Part shown: positions 1-6,760 of the stretch, piece after piece
Layout: each line of letters begins with the position of its first letter
Numbering within the stretch: the first letter of the stretch is position 1
DNA from: DATDOO01 sp035293245
Lineage (GTDB): Bacteria > Pseudomonadota > Gammaproteobacteria > Methylococcales > Methylococcaceae
Direction of reading: 5' to 3'
Length of the DNA: 13,168 nucleotides
Assembly: GCA_035293245.1 (NCBI GenBank)
Contig: DATDOO010000367.1
Coordinates: forward strand, 1-13,168
Made by a program: the position numbers and the translations under genes
Notes under the pieces: generated by a model
What the model saw: the letters and a program-made list of their open reading frames with translations, nothing else
What the model was told of the DNA's origin: nothing
The model's database searches: none

Positions 1-4
1 GAAC

Positions 5-27
5 CGGGGCGTCGCGCCGACGCCCCG
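5..27. repeat. Perfect GC-rich hairpin at the left edge
   Basis: CGGGGCGTCG at 5-14 pairs perfectly with CGACGCCCCG at 18-27 across a three-base loop (CGC), giving a 10-bp stem. Two smaller stems follow: GGGCA/TGCCC at 36-48 and GGCGAG/CTCGCC at 51-68. No T-run follows directly. These could be the 3' end of an upstream transcript or a structured RNA cut by the window edge. Only the base pairing is seen; the role is unknown. Confidence 0.45.
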
Positions 28-75
28 CGGGCCGCGGGCAAACTGCCCTGGGCGAGGTCGATCTCGCCGAATCCG

Positions 76-106
76 CTTCGAATGCTCCCGGCTTTCGAGG
101 ATTTTT
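76..106 (+). terminator. Weak candidate intrinsic terminator of an upstream transcript
   Basis: CTTCGAA at 76-82 pairs with TTCGAGG at 94-100 (seven pairs, one of them G-T) across an 11-base loop, and five T's follow at 102-106. The shape fits a Rho-independent terminator reading rightward. The stem is only moderately GC-rich and the loop is large, so the call is weak. It would separate an off-window upstream gene from the dcw promoter at 409. Confidence 0.25.
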
Positions 107-408
107 CCGCACTATTGGTGTCGCGTGCGCGTCGCCGCAGACGCCCCCGTGGTCCGTTTTTTCCGCCACGGTCTTGCCGCAGTCGACGATTTTTTCCCGT
201 TCCGTATCCCTCGGCGGATTTCCGCTGCCCATTTCCTGTCCGTTCCTTTCTCAGTGTCCCCGCTTTTCCCGAATCGCCGGTTTTCCGCCTTTTGGTCGGT
301 GCAACACGCGTCCCGCTGCGCTCCGCAACTCGTTACGCATTGATTTAAAAGGGCAATGCTCTTCTGGGCGGCGTGATCGGCGCTGGTCTCGTTTTTCTGC
401 AAATTCGC

Positions 409-437
409 TTGACGAACCCCGTTTGCCTTCCTATATT
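409..437 (+). promoter_or_regulatory. Sigma70-type promoter of the dcw operon (Pmra)
   Basis: TTGACG at 409-414 matches the -35 consensus in five of six positions. TATATT at 432-437 matches the -10 in five of six. The spacer is exactly 17 bp (415-431). Transcription should begin near 443-446, giving a leader of about 60 bases before the mraZ GTG at 504. The promoter sits just upstream of an array of MraZ-type boxes, the arrangement known for mraZ promoters in other bacteria. The start site is inferred from spacing only. Confidence 0.75.
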
Positions 438-446
438 GAAGAAAAG

Positions 447-480
447 TGGGGTGTAGTGGAAAAAAATGGATTTTTATGGA
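447..480 (+). promoter_or_regulatory. MraZ operator: four TGG boxes at 10-bp spacing
   Basis: Boxes begin at 447 (TGGGG), 457 (TGGAA), 467 (TGGAT) and 477 (TGGAA), each separated by five bases, so they recur once per helical turn on the same face. In E. coli, MraZ binds TGGGN repeats separated by 5 nt near its own promoter and represses the cluster. The same geometry, directly before mraZ and just after the -10 box, makes this the likely autoregulatory operator. Only the first box has the full TGGG core; the others are TGGA. Confidence 0.7.
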
Positions 481-503
481 AAATAACCGCTACTGGGGGG
501 AAG

Positions 504-962
504 GTGTTTCGAGGGGTCAATTCCATCACGCTGGATGCAAAAAGCCGGTTGGCGATACCTACGCGCTATCGGGCCGAATTGCAGGAATCCTGCGACAGTC
601 AACTGGTGTTGACGGTCGACCGGGACAAATGCCTGCTGCTTTATCCCCTCCCTGAATGGGAAGAAATCGAAAAACGCATCGCCCGCCTGCCGACCCTGAA
701 CAAACAGACCCGCCTGCTGCAGCGCCTGCTCATCGGACACGCCACCGAGAGCGAAATGGATGCGCAGGGGCGGCTGCTCATTCCCGAGCCGCTGCGCAAA
801 TTCGCCGGCCTGGATAAGAACATCGTGCTGATCGGCCAGGGCAACAAATTCGAAATCTGGGACGAGGCGGAATGGAACGCCCGCCGCGAGGAATGGCTGC
901 AGGAAGAGAGCCTGGCGGACCTCGGGGAGCTTTCTCCTGAATTAAGCGCTTTGTCGTTCTGA
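504..962 (+). CDS. mraZ: Transcriptional regulator MraZ
   Basis: MraZ is a DNA-binding ring-forming protein of the AbrB/SpoVT-like fold that represses its own operon, as shown in E. coli. The product is 152 residues, the usual length. Two tandem swapped-hairpin domains are visible, each with its DxxxR signature: D11-R15 in LDAKSRLAIPTRYR, and D86-R90 in MDAQGRLLIP. The frame stays open far upstream, but family similarity begins at FRGVNSITLDAKSRL, so the GTG at 504 is chosen over an in-frame GTG at 456 that lies inside the operator. A G-run and AAG (495-503) abut the GTG and serve as a closely spaced ribosome site. It is the first gene of the operon; rsmH follows after 5 nt. Confidence 0.95.
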   Translation: MFRGVNSITLDAKSRLAIPTRYRAELQESCDSQLVLTVDRDKCLLLYPLPEWEEIEKRIARLPTLNKQTRLLQRLLIGHATESEMDAQGRLLIPEPLRKFAGLDKNIVLIGQGNKFEIWDEAEWNARREEWLQEESLADLGELSPELSALSF

Positions 963-967
963 TCTTT

Positions 968-1885
968 ATGACGGACGCGGCGCACGTACCGGTCCTGCTG
1001 GAGGAGGTTCTGGCGGGACTGGCAATCCGGGAAGACGGGTTTTACGTGGACGGCACCTTCGGTCGGGGCGGGCACAGCGCGGCGATCCTGCGGCGCCTGG
1101 GGCCGGAGGGACGCCTGCTGGCGCTGGACCGGGATCTTCAGGCGGTCGAATCGCCCGAATCCCGCGCACTCCAGGCGGACGAACGCCTGAAGGTGCTGCA
1201 CGCGCCCTTTTCCCGGCTGGCGGAGTGCGTGGCGCTGCGCGGCTGGACGGGCAAGGCGGCGGGCATCCTGCTCGATTTGGGGGTGTCTTCCCCGCAACTG
1301 GACGACCCGGCGCGCGGCTTCAGTTTTTTGCACGACGGCCCGCTCGACATGCGCATGGACGCGACGCGGGGAGTCGGCGCCGCCGAATGGCTGGCGCGCG
1401 CGAAAGAGGCGGAGATCGCCGAGGTGCTGAAGGTGTACGGCGAGGAGCGCTTCGCAGGGCGTATCGCCCGTGCCGTGGTCGAAGAGCGCGGCCGCGAACC
1501 GGTTCTGACCACGCGGCGCTTCGCGGCCATCGTGGACAAGGCGCAGCCGTTCCGCGACCGGCACAAGCATCCCGCCACTCGCGCGTTTCAGGCGCTCAGG
1601 ATTTACCTCAACCGCGAGTTGGAGGAGTTGGAACAGGTGCTGCAACAGGCGGTGGAGGTGCTGCAACCCGGCGGACGATTGGCGGTGATCGCTTTCCATT
1701 CGCTGGAAGACCGCATCGTCAAGCGCTTCATGCGCGACGCGGAACGCGGCGGCTCAGCGGGGGCGATGCAGCATTCGGTGCCCACCTTGCGGAGGATCGG
1801 CAAGGCGCTTCAGCCCGGCGCGGCGGAGCAGGACGCCAACCCCCGTTCGCGTAGCGCAGTGCTGCGCGTCGCAGAGCGGGTGTAG
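968..1885 (+). CDS. rsmH: 16S rRNA (cytosine(1402)-N4)-methyltransferase RsmH
   Basis: RsmH (MraW) uses S-adenosylmethionine to methylate N4 of C1402 in 16S rRNA, in the P site of the small ribosomal subunit. The product is 305 residues, close to the usual 310. It opens with the conserved HVPVLLEE (6-13), then the SAM-binding DGTFGRGGHS (28-37) and the acidic LDRD (53-56). The family motif DLGVSSPQLD lies at 103-112 with RGFSF just after, and HPATRAFQALRIYLNREL and FHSLEDR are near the C terminus. No Shine-Dalgarno sequence is obvious before the ATG, which lies 5 nt after the mraZ stop, so translation probably depends on coupling. The stop is one base before the ftsL start. Confidence 0.97.
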   Translation: MTDAAHVPVLLEEVLAGLAIREDGFYVDGTFGRGGHSAAILRRLGPEGRLLALDRDLQAVESPESRALQADERLKVLHAPFSRLAECVALRGWTGKAAGILLDLGVSSPQLDDPARGFSFLHDGPLDMRMDATRGVGAAEWLARAKEAEIAEVLKVYGEERFAGRIARAVVEERGREPVLTTRRFAAIVDKAQPFRDRHKHPATRAFQALRIYLNRELEELEQVLQQAVEVLQPGGRLAVIAFHSLEDRIVKRFMRDAERGGSAGAMQHSVPTLRRIGKALQPGAAEQDANPRSRSAVLRVAERV

Positions 1886-1886
1886 C

Positions 1887-2141
1887 GTGCGCATCCTGTT
1901 TTTGGCGGCGCTGGTGGCGATTTCCGCGATCGGTGTCGTGTACGCCAAGCACCGCGCGCGGGTGCTGTTCGTGGAGGTGCAAAAGTTGGAGCAGGAGATC
2001 GAAGCCTTGCAGACGGAATGGGGGCAGCTACGGCTGGAACAGAACACCTGGGCCGAACACGGCCGCATCGAGCGCATTGCGCGCAGCCGCTTGGGGATGG
2101 AAATGCCGGAGCGCAAATCCATCGTTTATCTGAAACCCTGA
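1887..2141 (+). CDS. ftsL: Cell division protein FtsL
   Basis: FtsL is a bitopic inner-membrane protein that joins FtsB and FtsQ and helps activate the FtsW-FtsI septal synthase. The 84-residue product has a single membrane segment at about 3-20, then a periplasmic coiled coil at about 24-52 with L27, L34, I38, L41 and L48 in heptad-like positions. The tail RIERIARSRLGMEMPERKSIVYLKP is typical of proteobacterial FtsL. The GTG start sits one base after the rsmH stop. It leaves almost no cytoplasmic tail, whereas E. coli FtsL (121 residues) has a long one. No upstream in-frame start outside rsmH is supported. FtsL sequences diverge widely, so the call rests on topology and position before ftsI as well as the tail. 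Confidence 0.9.
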   Translation: MRILFLAALVAISAIGVVYAKHRARVLFVEVQKLEQEIEALQTEWGQLRLEQNTWAEHGRIERIARSRLGMEMPERKSIVYLKP

Positions 2142-2144
2142 ATC

Positions 2145-2150
2145 GAGGGG
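2145..2150 (+). promoter_or_regulatory. Ribosome binding site deciding the ftsI start
   Basis: GAGGGG lies seven bases before the ATG at 2158. An out-of-frame ATG at 2151 directly abuts this site and opens an unrelated reading frame. The spacing therefore favours 2158 as the ftsI start. Confidence 0.6.
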
Positions 2151-2157
2151 ATGAGCC

Positions 2158-3882
2158 ATGACAAGTGCGACAGCCGTTCAGCCGGAAGCGTTCACGGGGC
2201 GCTGGTGGTTCATGCTGGTGTTGATGGGGGCGGCGATGCTGCTTCTGATGGGCCGCGCGGTGGAATTGCAGGTGATGAATCACCGCTTCCTCCAGCACCA
2301 GGGCGAGCTGCGCCACGTCGGCGCGGTGCCGGTAAGTGCCCATCGCGGTCGCATTCTCGACCGGCAGGGAGAGCTGCTGGCCATCAGTTCGCCGGTGCAG
2401 TCCGTGTGGGTCAATCCCAAGGAATTCAATGCCGGGCGCGAAGAGGTGGCGAAACTGGCCGCCTTGCTCGACCTGCCCTATAAGCAGGTCGCCGCCCGCG
2501 TCGCCCCGGACGACGAACGGAGCTTCGTCTACCTGAAGCGGCGTATGGACCCGGCCCTGGCCGACGAGGTCAAGGCGCTGGGCCTCTCCGGCGTGTATTT
2601 CGAGCGGGAGTTCCGCCGCTACTACCCCACCGGCGAAGTGACCGCGCACGTGCTGGGTTTCACCGACATCGAGGACAGCGGCCAGGAAGGCATCGAACTG
2701 GCCTACGAAAAATGGCTGAAGGGCCGTCCCGGCCAGAAGCGCGTGGTGCGCGACGGGCAGCGGCGCATCATCGAGGACGTGGAAAACATCCGCCAGGCCG
2801 AGCCGGGCAAGGATCTGACCCTCAACCTGGATCAGCGCCTCCAGTATTTGGCCTACCGCGAGCTGAAGGCGGCGGTGGTGCGCCACAACGCCCAGGCCGG
2901 CTCGGTGGTGATCCTCGACGCGGAAAAGGGCGACGTGCTGGCGATGGTCAACCAGCCGTCCTTCAATCCGAACAACCGCACCGGAATCAAGGGCAGCGTC
3001 ACCCGCAACCGCGCCCTGACCGATTCCTACGAGCCCGGTTCGACCATGAAGCCGTTCGCAGTCGCCTGCGCGCTGGAACTGGGCACCTTCAAGCCGGAAA
3101 CCGTCATCGACACCAGTCCGGGGCAATTGTGGGTGGCGGGCAACCTGGTCAAGGACATCCATAACTACGGCGCCCTGGACGTGGCCCACGTGCTGCAGAA
3201 ATCCAGCAACGTGGGCGTGACCAAGATCGCCCTCACGGTTCCGCCGCAACGCTTCTGGGGTTTCATGAACGGCTTGGGGTTCGGCGAACTCGTCGGCCTG
3301 GGTTTCCCCGGCGAGGCCAGCGGTCGTCTCAACGACTACAAGAGCTGGGGCGTGTTCGAACAGGCGACCCTGTCGTTCGGCTACGGGGTTTCCACCTCCA
3401 CCCTGCAATTGGCCCGCGCTTATCTGGCTTTGGCCAACGACGGCGTGTTGCCGCGCGTCAGCCTGCTGAAGGAAGGCGGCGCGGCCGACGAATCGCAACG
3501 GACCATGTCGGCGAAGACGGCGCGCACCGTGCGCGCGATGCTGGAAAACGTCGTCAGCCGCGAGGGCACGGCGTTGCGCGCCAGCGTTCCCGGCTACCGG
3601 GTGGCCGGCAAGACCGGCACGGTGAAGAAATCCTCGGACAAGGGCGGCTACACCGAAGACCGCTACCTGTCCGTATTCGCCGGCATGGCTCCGGCCAGCG
3701 ATCCCAAACTGGTGATGGTGGTGATGGTCGACGATCCTTCCGCCGGCGAATACTACGGCGGCTCGGTGGCTGCGCCGGTGTTTTCCAGCGTCATGAGCGG
3801 CGCGTTGCGCCTGCTGAACATTTCCCCGGACCAGGAATCCACCATGCCCACCTGGCAGGAGATGACAGAAGGCACCATATGA
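2158..3882 (+). CDS. ftsI: Peptidoglycan D,D-transpeptidase FtsI (PBP3)
   Basis: FtsI crosslinks peptide stems of septal peptidoglycan as the partner of FtsW, anchored in the inner membrane. The product is 574 residues, close to E. coli FtsI (588). A short cytoplasmic tail is followed by one membrane segment at about 16-32. RGRILDRQG (63-71) opens the dimerisation (pedestal) domain. The transpeptidase domain has all three penicillin-binding motifs: S295-T-M-K298 with the acylated serine, S349-S-N351, and K485-T-G487. A GAGGGG ribosome site precedes the ATG by seven bases. The stop overlaps the murE start as ATGA, so the two are translationally coupled. It is the expected target of beta-lactams selective for PBP3. 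Nothing is missing or broken. Confidence 0.98.
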   Translation: MTSATAVQPEAFTGRWWFMLVLMGAAMLLLMGRAVELQVMNHRFLQHQGELRHVGAVPVSAHRGRILDRQGELLAISSPVQSVWVNPKEFNAGREEVAKLAALLDLPYKQVAARVAPDDERSFVYLKRRMDPALADEVKALGLSGVYFEREFRRYYPTGEVTAHVLGFTDIEDSGQEGIELAYEKWLKGRPGQKRVVRDGQRRIIEDVENIRQAEPGKDLTLNLDQRLQYLAYRELKAAVVRHNAQAGSVVILDAEKGDVLAMVNQPSFNPNNRTGIKGSVTRNRALTDSYEPGSTMKPFAVACALELGTFKPETVIDTSPGQLWVAGNLVKDIHNYGALDVAHVLQKSSNVGVTKIALTVPPQRFWGFMNGLGFGELVGLGFPGEASGRLNDYKSWGVFEQATLSFGYGVSTSTLQLARAYLALANDGVLPRVSLLKEGGAADESQRTMSAKTARTVRAMLENVVSREGTALRASVPGYRVAGKTGTVKKSSDKGGYTEDRYLSVFAGMAPASDPKLVMVVMVDDPSAGEYYGGSVAAPVFSSVMSGALRLLNISPDQESTMPTWQEMTEGTI

Positions 3883-5396
3883 GTTCAGCCTTGGCGGCGG
3901 AGAACCGGGTGGAGTTGGCCGATCTGCTGCAGGAGGTGGGCGAGGCGCCCGCTTGCCGCGCGGCGGTGGCCGGCTTGTCCCTGGACAGCCGCGCCCTGCG
4001 TCCCGGCGAGGTGTTCTTCGCCCTGCCCGGCAGCCGCTGCCATGGCCTTGCCCACGCGGAACAGGCGATCCGGCATGGCGCATCCGCCATCGTCTTCGAT
4101 CCGGCCGGCGGCGGCGCGGCGCTGGCGGAAGCGTTGCGGGGCCGGATAGAACTCCATCCCGTCGCGGAACTGGGGCAGAAACTGGGTTTCATCGCCGCCC
4201 GCTATTTCGGCGAACCCTCGCGCCGGCTGGAGGTGATCGGCGTCACCGGCACCAACGGCAAGACCTCCTGCACCCACTTCATCGCCCAGGCGCTGGGGGC
4301 GTCACGGCCCTGCGCCGTGATGGGCACGCTGGGTTGGGGGGCGCCGGGCGAACTGGAGCCGACCCTCAACACCACGCCCGACCCCATCGCCCTGCAAGGC
4401 GCGCTGGCGCAACTGACGGAGCGCGGGTTCCGCGCGCTGGCCATGGAGGTTTCCTCCCACGGTCTGGAGCAGGGGAGAGCCAGCGGCGTCCGCTTCAAGG
4501 GAGCCCTGTTCACCAACGTCAGCCGCGACCACCTGGACTACCACGGCACCATGGAAGCCTACCTGGGTGCCAAGCTCAAGTTGCTGGGCGCTCCGGGGCT
4601 GGAGTTCGCGGTCTGCAACCTGGACGATCCCAGCGCCGCAGCGGTGCAGCACGCCGCCCCCGCCGGCCTGCGGCTGTGGGGGTTCAGTCGGCGCGGCAAT
4701 CATCCGGGCAATGTGCTTTTCGCCCGCGACGTCGTTCAGGACGAGGCGGGCATCTCTTTTATCGCCCGTTGCGCCGGCGAGAGCGTCGCCGTGTGCGCGC
4801 CGGTGTTCGGCGAGTTCAACGTCGAAAACCTCCTGGCGTCGTTGACCGTGCTCGTCGCGCTCGGTTTTCCCCTGGGAGAGGCGGCGGAACGCCTGGCACA
4901 GGCCCGCGCAGTGCCGGGACGGATGGAGCGCTTCGGCGCCGGCCTGCACAGTCCGGCCGTGGTGGTGGACTACGCCCATACCCCGCACGCGCTGGAAAGC
5001 GTGCTGCGTTCCCTGCGCCCGCACTGTCCGGGAAAGTTGGTGGCGGTATTCGGCTGCGGCGGCGACCGCGACCGGGGCAAGCGTCCGCTGATGGGGGAAG
5101 TGGCCAGCGCCTGGGCCGACGCAGTCATCCTGACCGACGACAATCCGCGCAGCGAGGACGGCGCGGCGATCGTCGCGGAAATCCTGCACGGTTGCACGCA
5201 TCCGGAGCGGGTGGCGGTGATCCGCGACCGCCGTGCCGCCATCGAAACGGCCGTCGGCAACGGCGCGAATGGCGACATGATTCTGGTGGCCGGCAAGGGC
5301 CATGAGACGACCCAGGAAATCCACAACGTGAAGCACGTCTTCAGCGACCGCCAGGTGGTGCGCGAGGCGCTCATGCGGCGGAAGGCGGCGTCATGA
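3879..5396 (+). CDS. murE: UDP-MurNAc-L-Ala-D-Glu:meso-DAP ligase MurE
   Basis: MurE adds the third stem residue to the cytoplasmic precursor using ATP. The product is 505 residues, typical of the family. The N-terminal UDP-sugar domain (with DSRALRPGEVFFAL) is followed by the ATP-binding TGTNGKT at 123-129 and SSHGLEQGR. SRDHLDYHGTMEAY leads into K232, which matches the lysine that is carbamylated in E. coli MurE. D421-N-P-R424 is the signature for meso-diaminopimelate rather than lysine, so the cell wall is of the Gram-negative DAP type. The ATG overlaps the ftsI stop, with AGAAGG six bases before it. The stop overlaps the murF start. It is a separate gene, not fused to murF as in some betaproteobacteria. 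Confidence 0.98.
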   Translation: MSSALAAENRVELADLLQEVGEAPACRAAVAGLSLDSRALRPGEVFFALPGSRCHGLAHAEQAIRHGASAIVFDPAGGGAALAEALRGRIELHPVAELGQKLGFIAARYFGEPSRRLEVIGVTGTNGKTSCTHFIAQALGASRPCAVMGTLGWGAPGELEPTLNTTPDPIALQGALAQLTERGFRALAMEVSSHGLEQGRASGVRFKGALFTNVSRDHLDYHGTMEAYLGAKLKLLGAPGLEFAVCNLDDPSAAAVQHAAPAGLRLWGFSRRGNHPGNVLFARDVVQDEAGISFIARCAGESVAVCAPVFGEFNVENLLASLTVLVALGFPLGEAAERLAQARAVPGRMERFGAGLHSPAVVVDYAHTPHALESVLRSLRPHCPGKLVAVFGCGGDRDRGKRPLMGEVASAWADAVILTDDNPRSEDGAAIVAEILHGCTHPERVAVIRDRRAAIETAVGNGANGDMILVAGKGHETTQEIHNVKHVFSDRQVVREALMRRKAAS

Positions 5397-6760
5397 TGCG
5401 CCTGCACGACGCAGCGCAAATGGCCGGCGGGAAAGCATCCGGCGCGGATGTGGAATTGGCGGGCGTCGTCACCGACAGCCGCGCGGACTGTGCCGGGGCC
5501 TTGTTCGTAGCCCTCCAGGGACCGCGTTTCGACGGCCACGATTTTGTCCCCCAGGCGCTCCAGCAAGGCGCGGCGGCGGCGCTGGTGAGCCGCCCCCTGG
5601 CAACCCCGATTCCGCAAATCCTGGCGCCGGACACGCGCGTCGCGCTGGGCCGCCTGGCGGCGGCCTGGCGCCGGCGGCATCCGGCGCGGGTGGTCGGCGT
5701 GACCGGCAGCAACGGCAAGACCACGGTCAAGGAAATGCTTGCCGCCATCTGCGCCGAAGCCGGCCCGACGCTGGCCACGCGCGGCAATCTCAACAACGAC
5801 ATCGGCGTGCCCCTCACCCTGCTGAAACTGAATGCATCCCACCGTTATGCGGTGATCGAAATGGGTGCCAACCATCCCGGCGAAATCGCGGCGCTGTCCC
5901 GGTTGGCCGGGCCGGAGGCGGCAGTCATCACCAACGCCGGCGCGGCGCACCTGGAAGGCTTCGGCAGCCTGGCGGGCGTGGCGCAGGCCAAGGGCGAACT
6001 GCTGACCACCTTGCCGGCCACCGGGGTGGCGGTGCTCAACGCCGACGACGCGAATTTTTCCCTGTGGCGCGAAATGGCGGGCGAGCGCCGGGTGGTTTCT
6101 TTCGGTGCTTCCCCAGCCGCCCAGGTGCGCGTCGTCGAAGATACCCTGACCCAGCAATGCGGCGCGGATGGCTTCGTGACCGGTTTCGATCTCGCCTGGG
6201 ACGGCAAGCGCTACCCGCTGCGCCTGGCCCTGGCCGGACGGCACAACGCCGTCAATGCCGCCGCGGCGGTCGCGGCAGCGTTGGCGCTGGGACTGGACAT
6301 GGCGCAGGCGCAACAGGGGCTGGCCCGCCTGCAAGCCGTGCCGGGCCGCCTGCAAGCCGTGCCGGGGCGCAACGGCGCGCTACTCCTCAACGACAGTTAC
6401 AACGCCAATCCCGCCTCGTTCGCCGCCGGGCTGGAAGCGCTGGCCCACTGTCCCGGCGAGCGCTGGGTGGCCTTGGGCGGCTTCGGCGAACTGGGCGCCG
6501 ACAGCGCGGCACTGCATACGGAATTGGGGCGCATGTCCCGCCGGGACGGCGTCACGCGCCTGTTCGCCACCGGCCCCCTGGCGGACAAGGCGGTGGACGG
6601 CTTCGGTGCGGGTGGCGTGTATTTTTCCAGCCAGGACGAACTGATCGCTGCATTGCGCGACGGTCTGCAACGGGACGTGGTGCTGCTGGTCAAAGGTTCG
6701 CGCAGCCAGAAGATGGAACGGGTGGTGGAGGCGCTGCGCGCCACGAAGGACTTAATGTAA
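5393..6760 (+). CDS. murF: UDP-MurNAc-tripeptide:D-Ala-D-Ala ligase MurF
   Basis: MurF finishes the UDP-MurNAc-pentapeptide by adding D-alanyl-D-alanine with ATP. The product is 455 residues, close to E. coli MurF (452). Visible motifs are VTDSRADCAGALFVAL near the N terminus, the ATP loop TGSNGKTT (104-111), GNLNNDIGVPLTLL, EMGANHPGEI, and N333-DSYNANP in the C-terminal domain. The usual Asp-Asp of DDSYNAN is Asn-Asp here, a variant also seen in firmicute enzymes. Two ATGs in tandem (5393, 5396) overlap the murE stop; the first is preferred because GGAAGG lies seven bases before it. Residues 312-325 read RLQAVPG twice, encoded by an exact 21-bp repeat (see findings). The last base of the stop is the first base of the mraY start. 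Confidence 0.97.
   Translation: MMRLHDAAQMAGGKASGADVELAGVVTDSRADCAGALFVALQGPRFDGHDFVPQALQQGAAAALVSRPLATPIPQILAPDTRVALGRLAAAWRRRHPARVVGVTGSNGKTTVKEMLAAICAEAGPTLATRGNLNNDIGVPLTLLKLNASHRYAVIEMGANHPGEIAALSRLAGPEAAVITNAGAAHLEGFGSLAGVAQAKGELLTTLPATGVAVLNADDANFSLWREMAGERRVVSFGASPAAQVRVVEDTLTQQCGADGFVTGFDLAWDGKRYPLRLALAGRHNAVNAAAAVAAALALGLDMAQAQQGLARLQAVPGRLQAVPGRNGALLLNDSYNANPASFAAGLEALAHCPGERWVALGGFGELGADSAALHTELGRMSRRDGVTRLFATGPLADKAVDGFGAGGVYFSSQDELIAALRDGLQRDVVLLVKGSRSQKMERVVEALRATKDLM
6325..6366 (+). repeat. Exact 21-bp tandem repeat inside murF
   Basis: The block at 6325-6345 recurs without a mismatch at 6346-6366 and encodes RLQAVPG twice, in frame. The second copy falls in the loop between the conserved GR and the NDSYNAN motif. 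The number of residues from the first GR to NDSYNAN (13) matches other MurF proteins as I recall them, so the protein is not clearly lengthened. Confidence 0.85.

Larger units (their letters stand above)
1..408. other. Non-coding region upstream of the dcw operon
   Basis: No convincing gene is seen here on either strand. Short open frames exist, but their translations are Arg/Pro/Ser-rich and low in complexity, and they overlap one another in several frames, as expected for GC-rich non-coding DNA. The left 106 bases contain several small hairpins (listed separately). From about 100 to 290 the + strand is pyrimidine-rich, with repeated T(3-6)CC runs. I looked for RNase P RNA, which lies near mraZ in some gammaproteobacteria, and did not see its conserved core. 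The end of an upstream gene or RNA could lie just left of the window. Confidence 0.6.

Noticed and set aside
147..171. Hairpin CCGTGG/CCACGG around a T-run
   Set aside because: Only six base pairs with a 13-base loop, and the T-run lies in the loop. It is not distinguishable from chance.
82..402. Open frames upstream of mraZ on both strands (for example 82-348 + and 112-402 -)
   Set aside because: Their products are low-complexity and Arg/Pro/Ser-rich, with no recognisable motif. They overlap each other in several frames and lack convincing ribosome sites.
1..408. RNase P RNA (rnpB), which lies near mraZ in some gammaproteobacteria
   Set aside because: The conserved core segments, such as GAGGAAAGTCCGGGCTCC, are absent on both strands.
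174..503. N-terminal extension of mraZ to an upstream ATG
   Set aside because: It would run through the promoter and operator, and the family N terminus (FRGVNSITLDAKSRL) begins at the GTG at 504.
1810..4083. Long minus-strand frame of 757 codons opposite ftsL, ftsI and early murE
   Set aside because: It is a shadow of GC-rich coding sequence. The His/Gly/Arg/Ala-rich translation has no domain, while the + strand has clear motif-complete genes.
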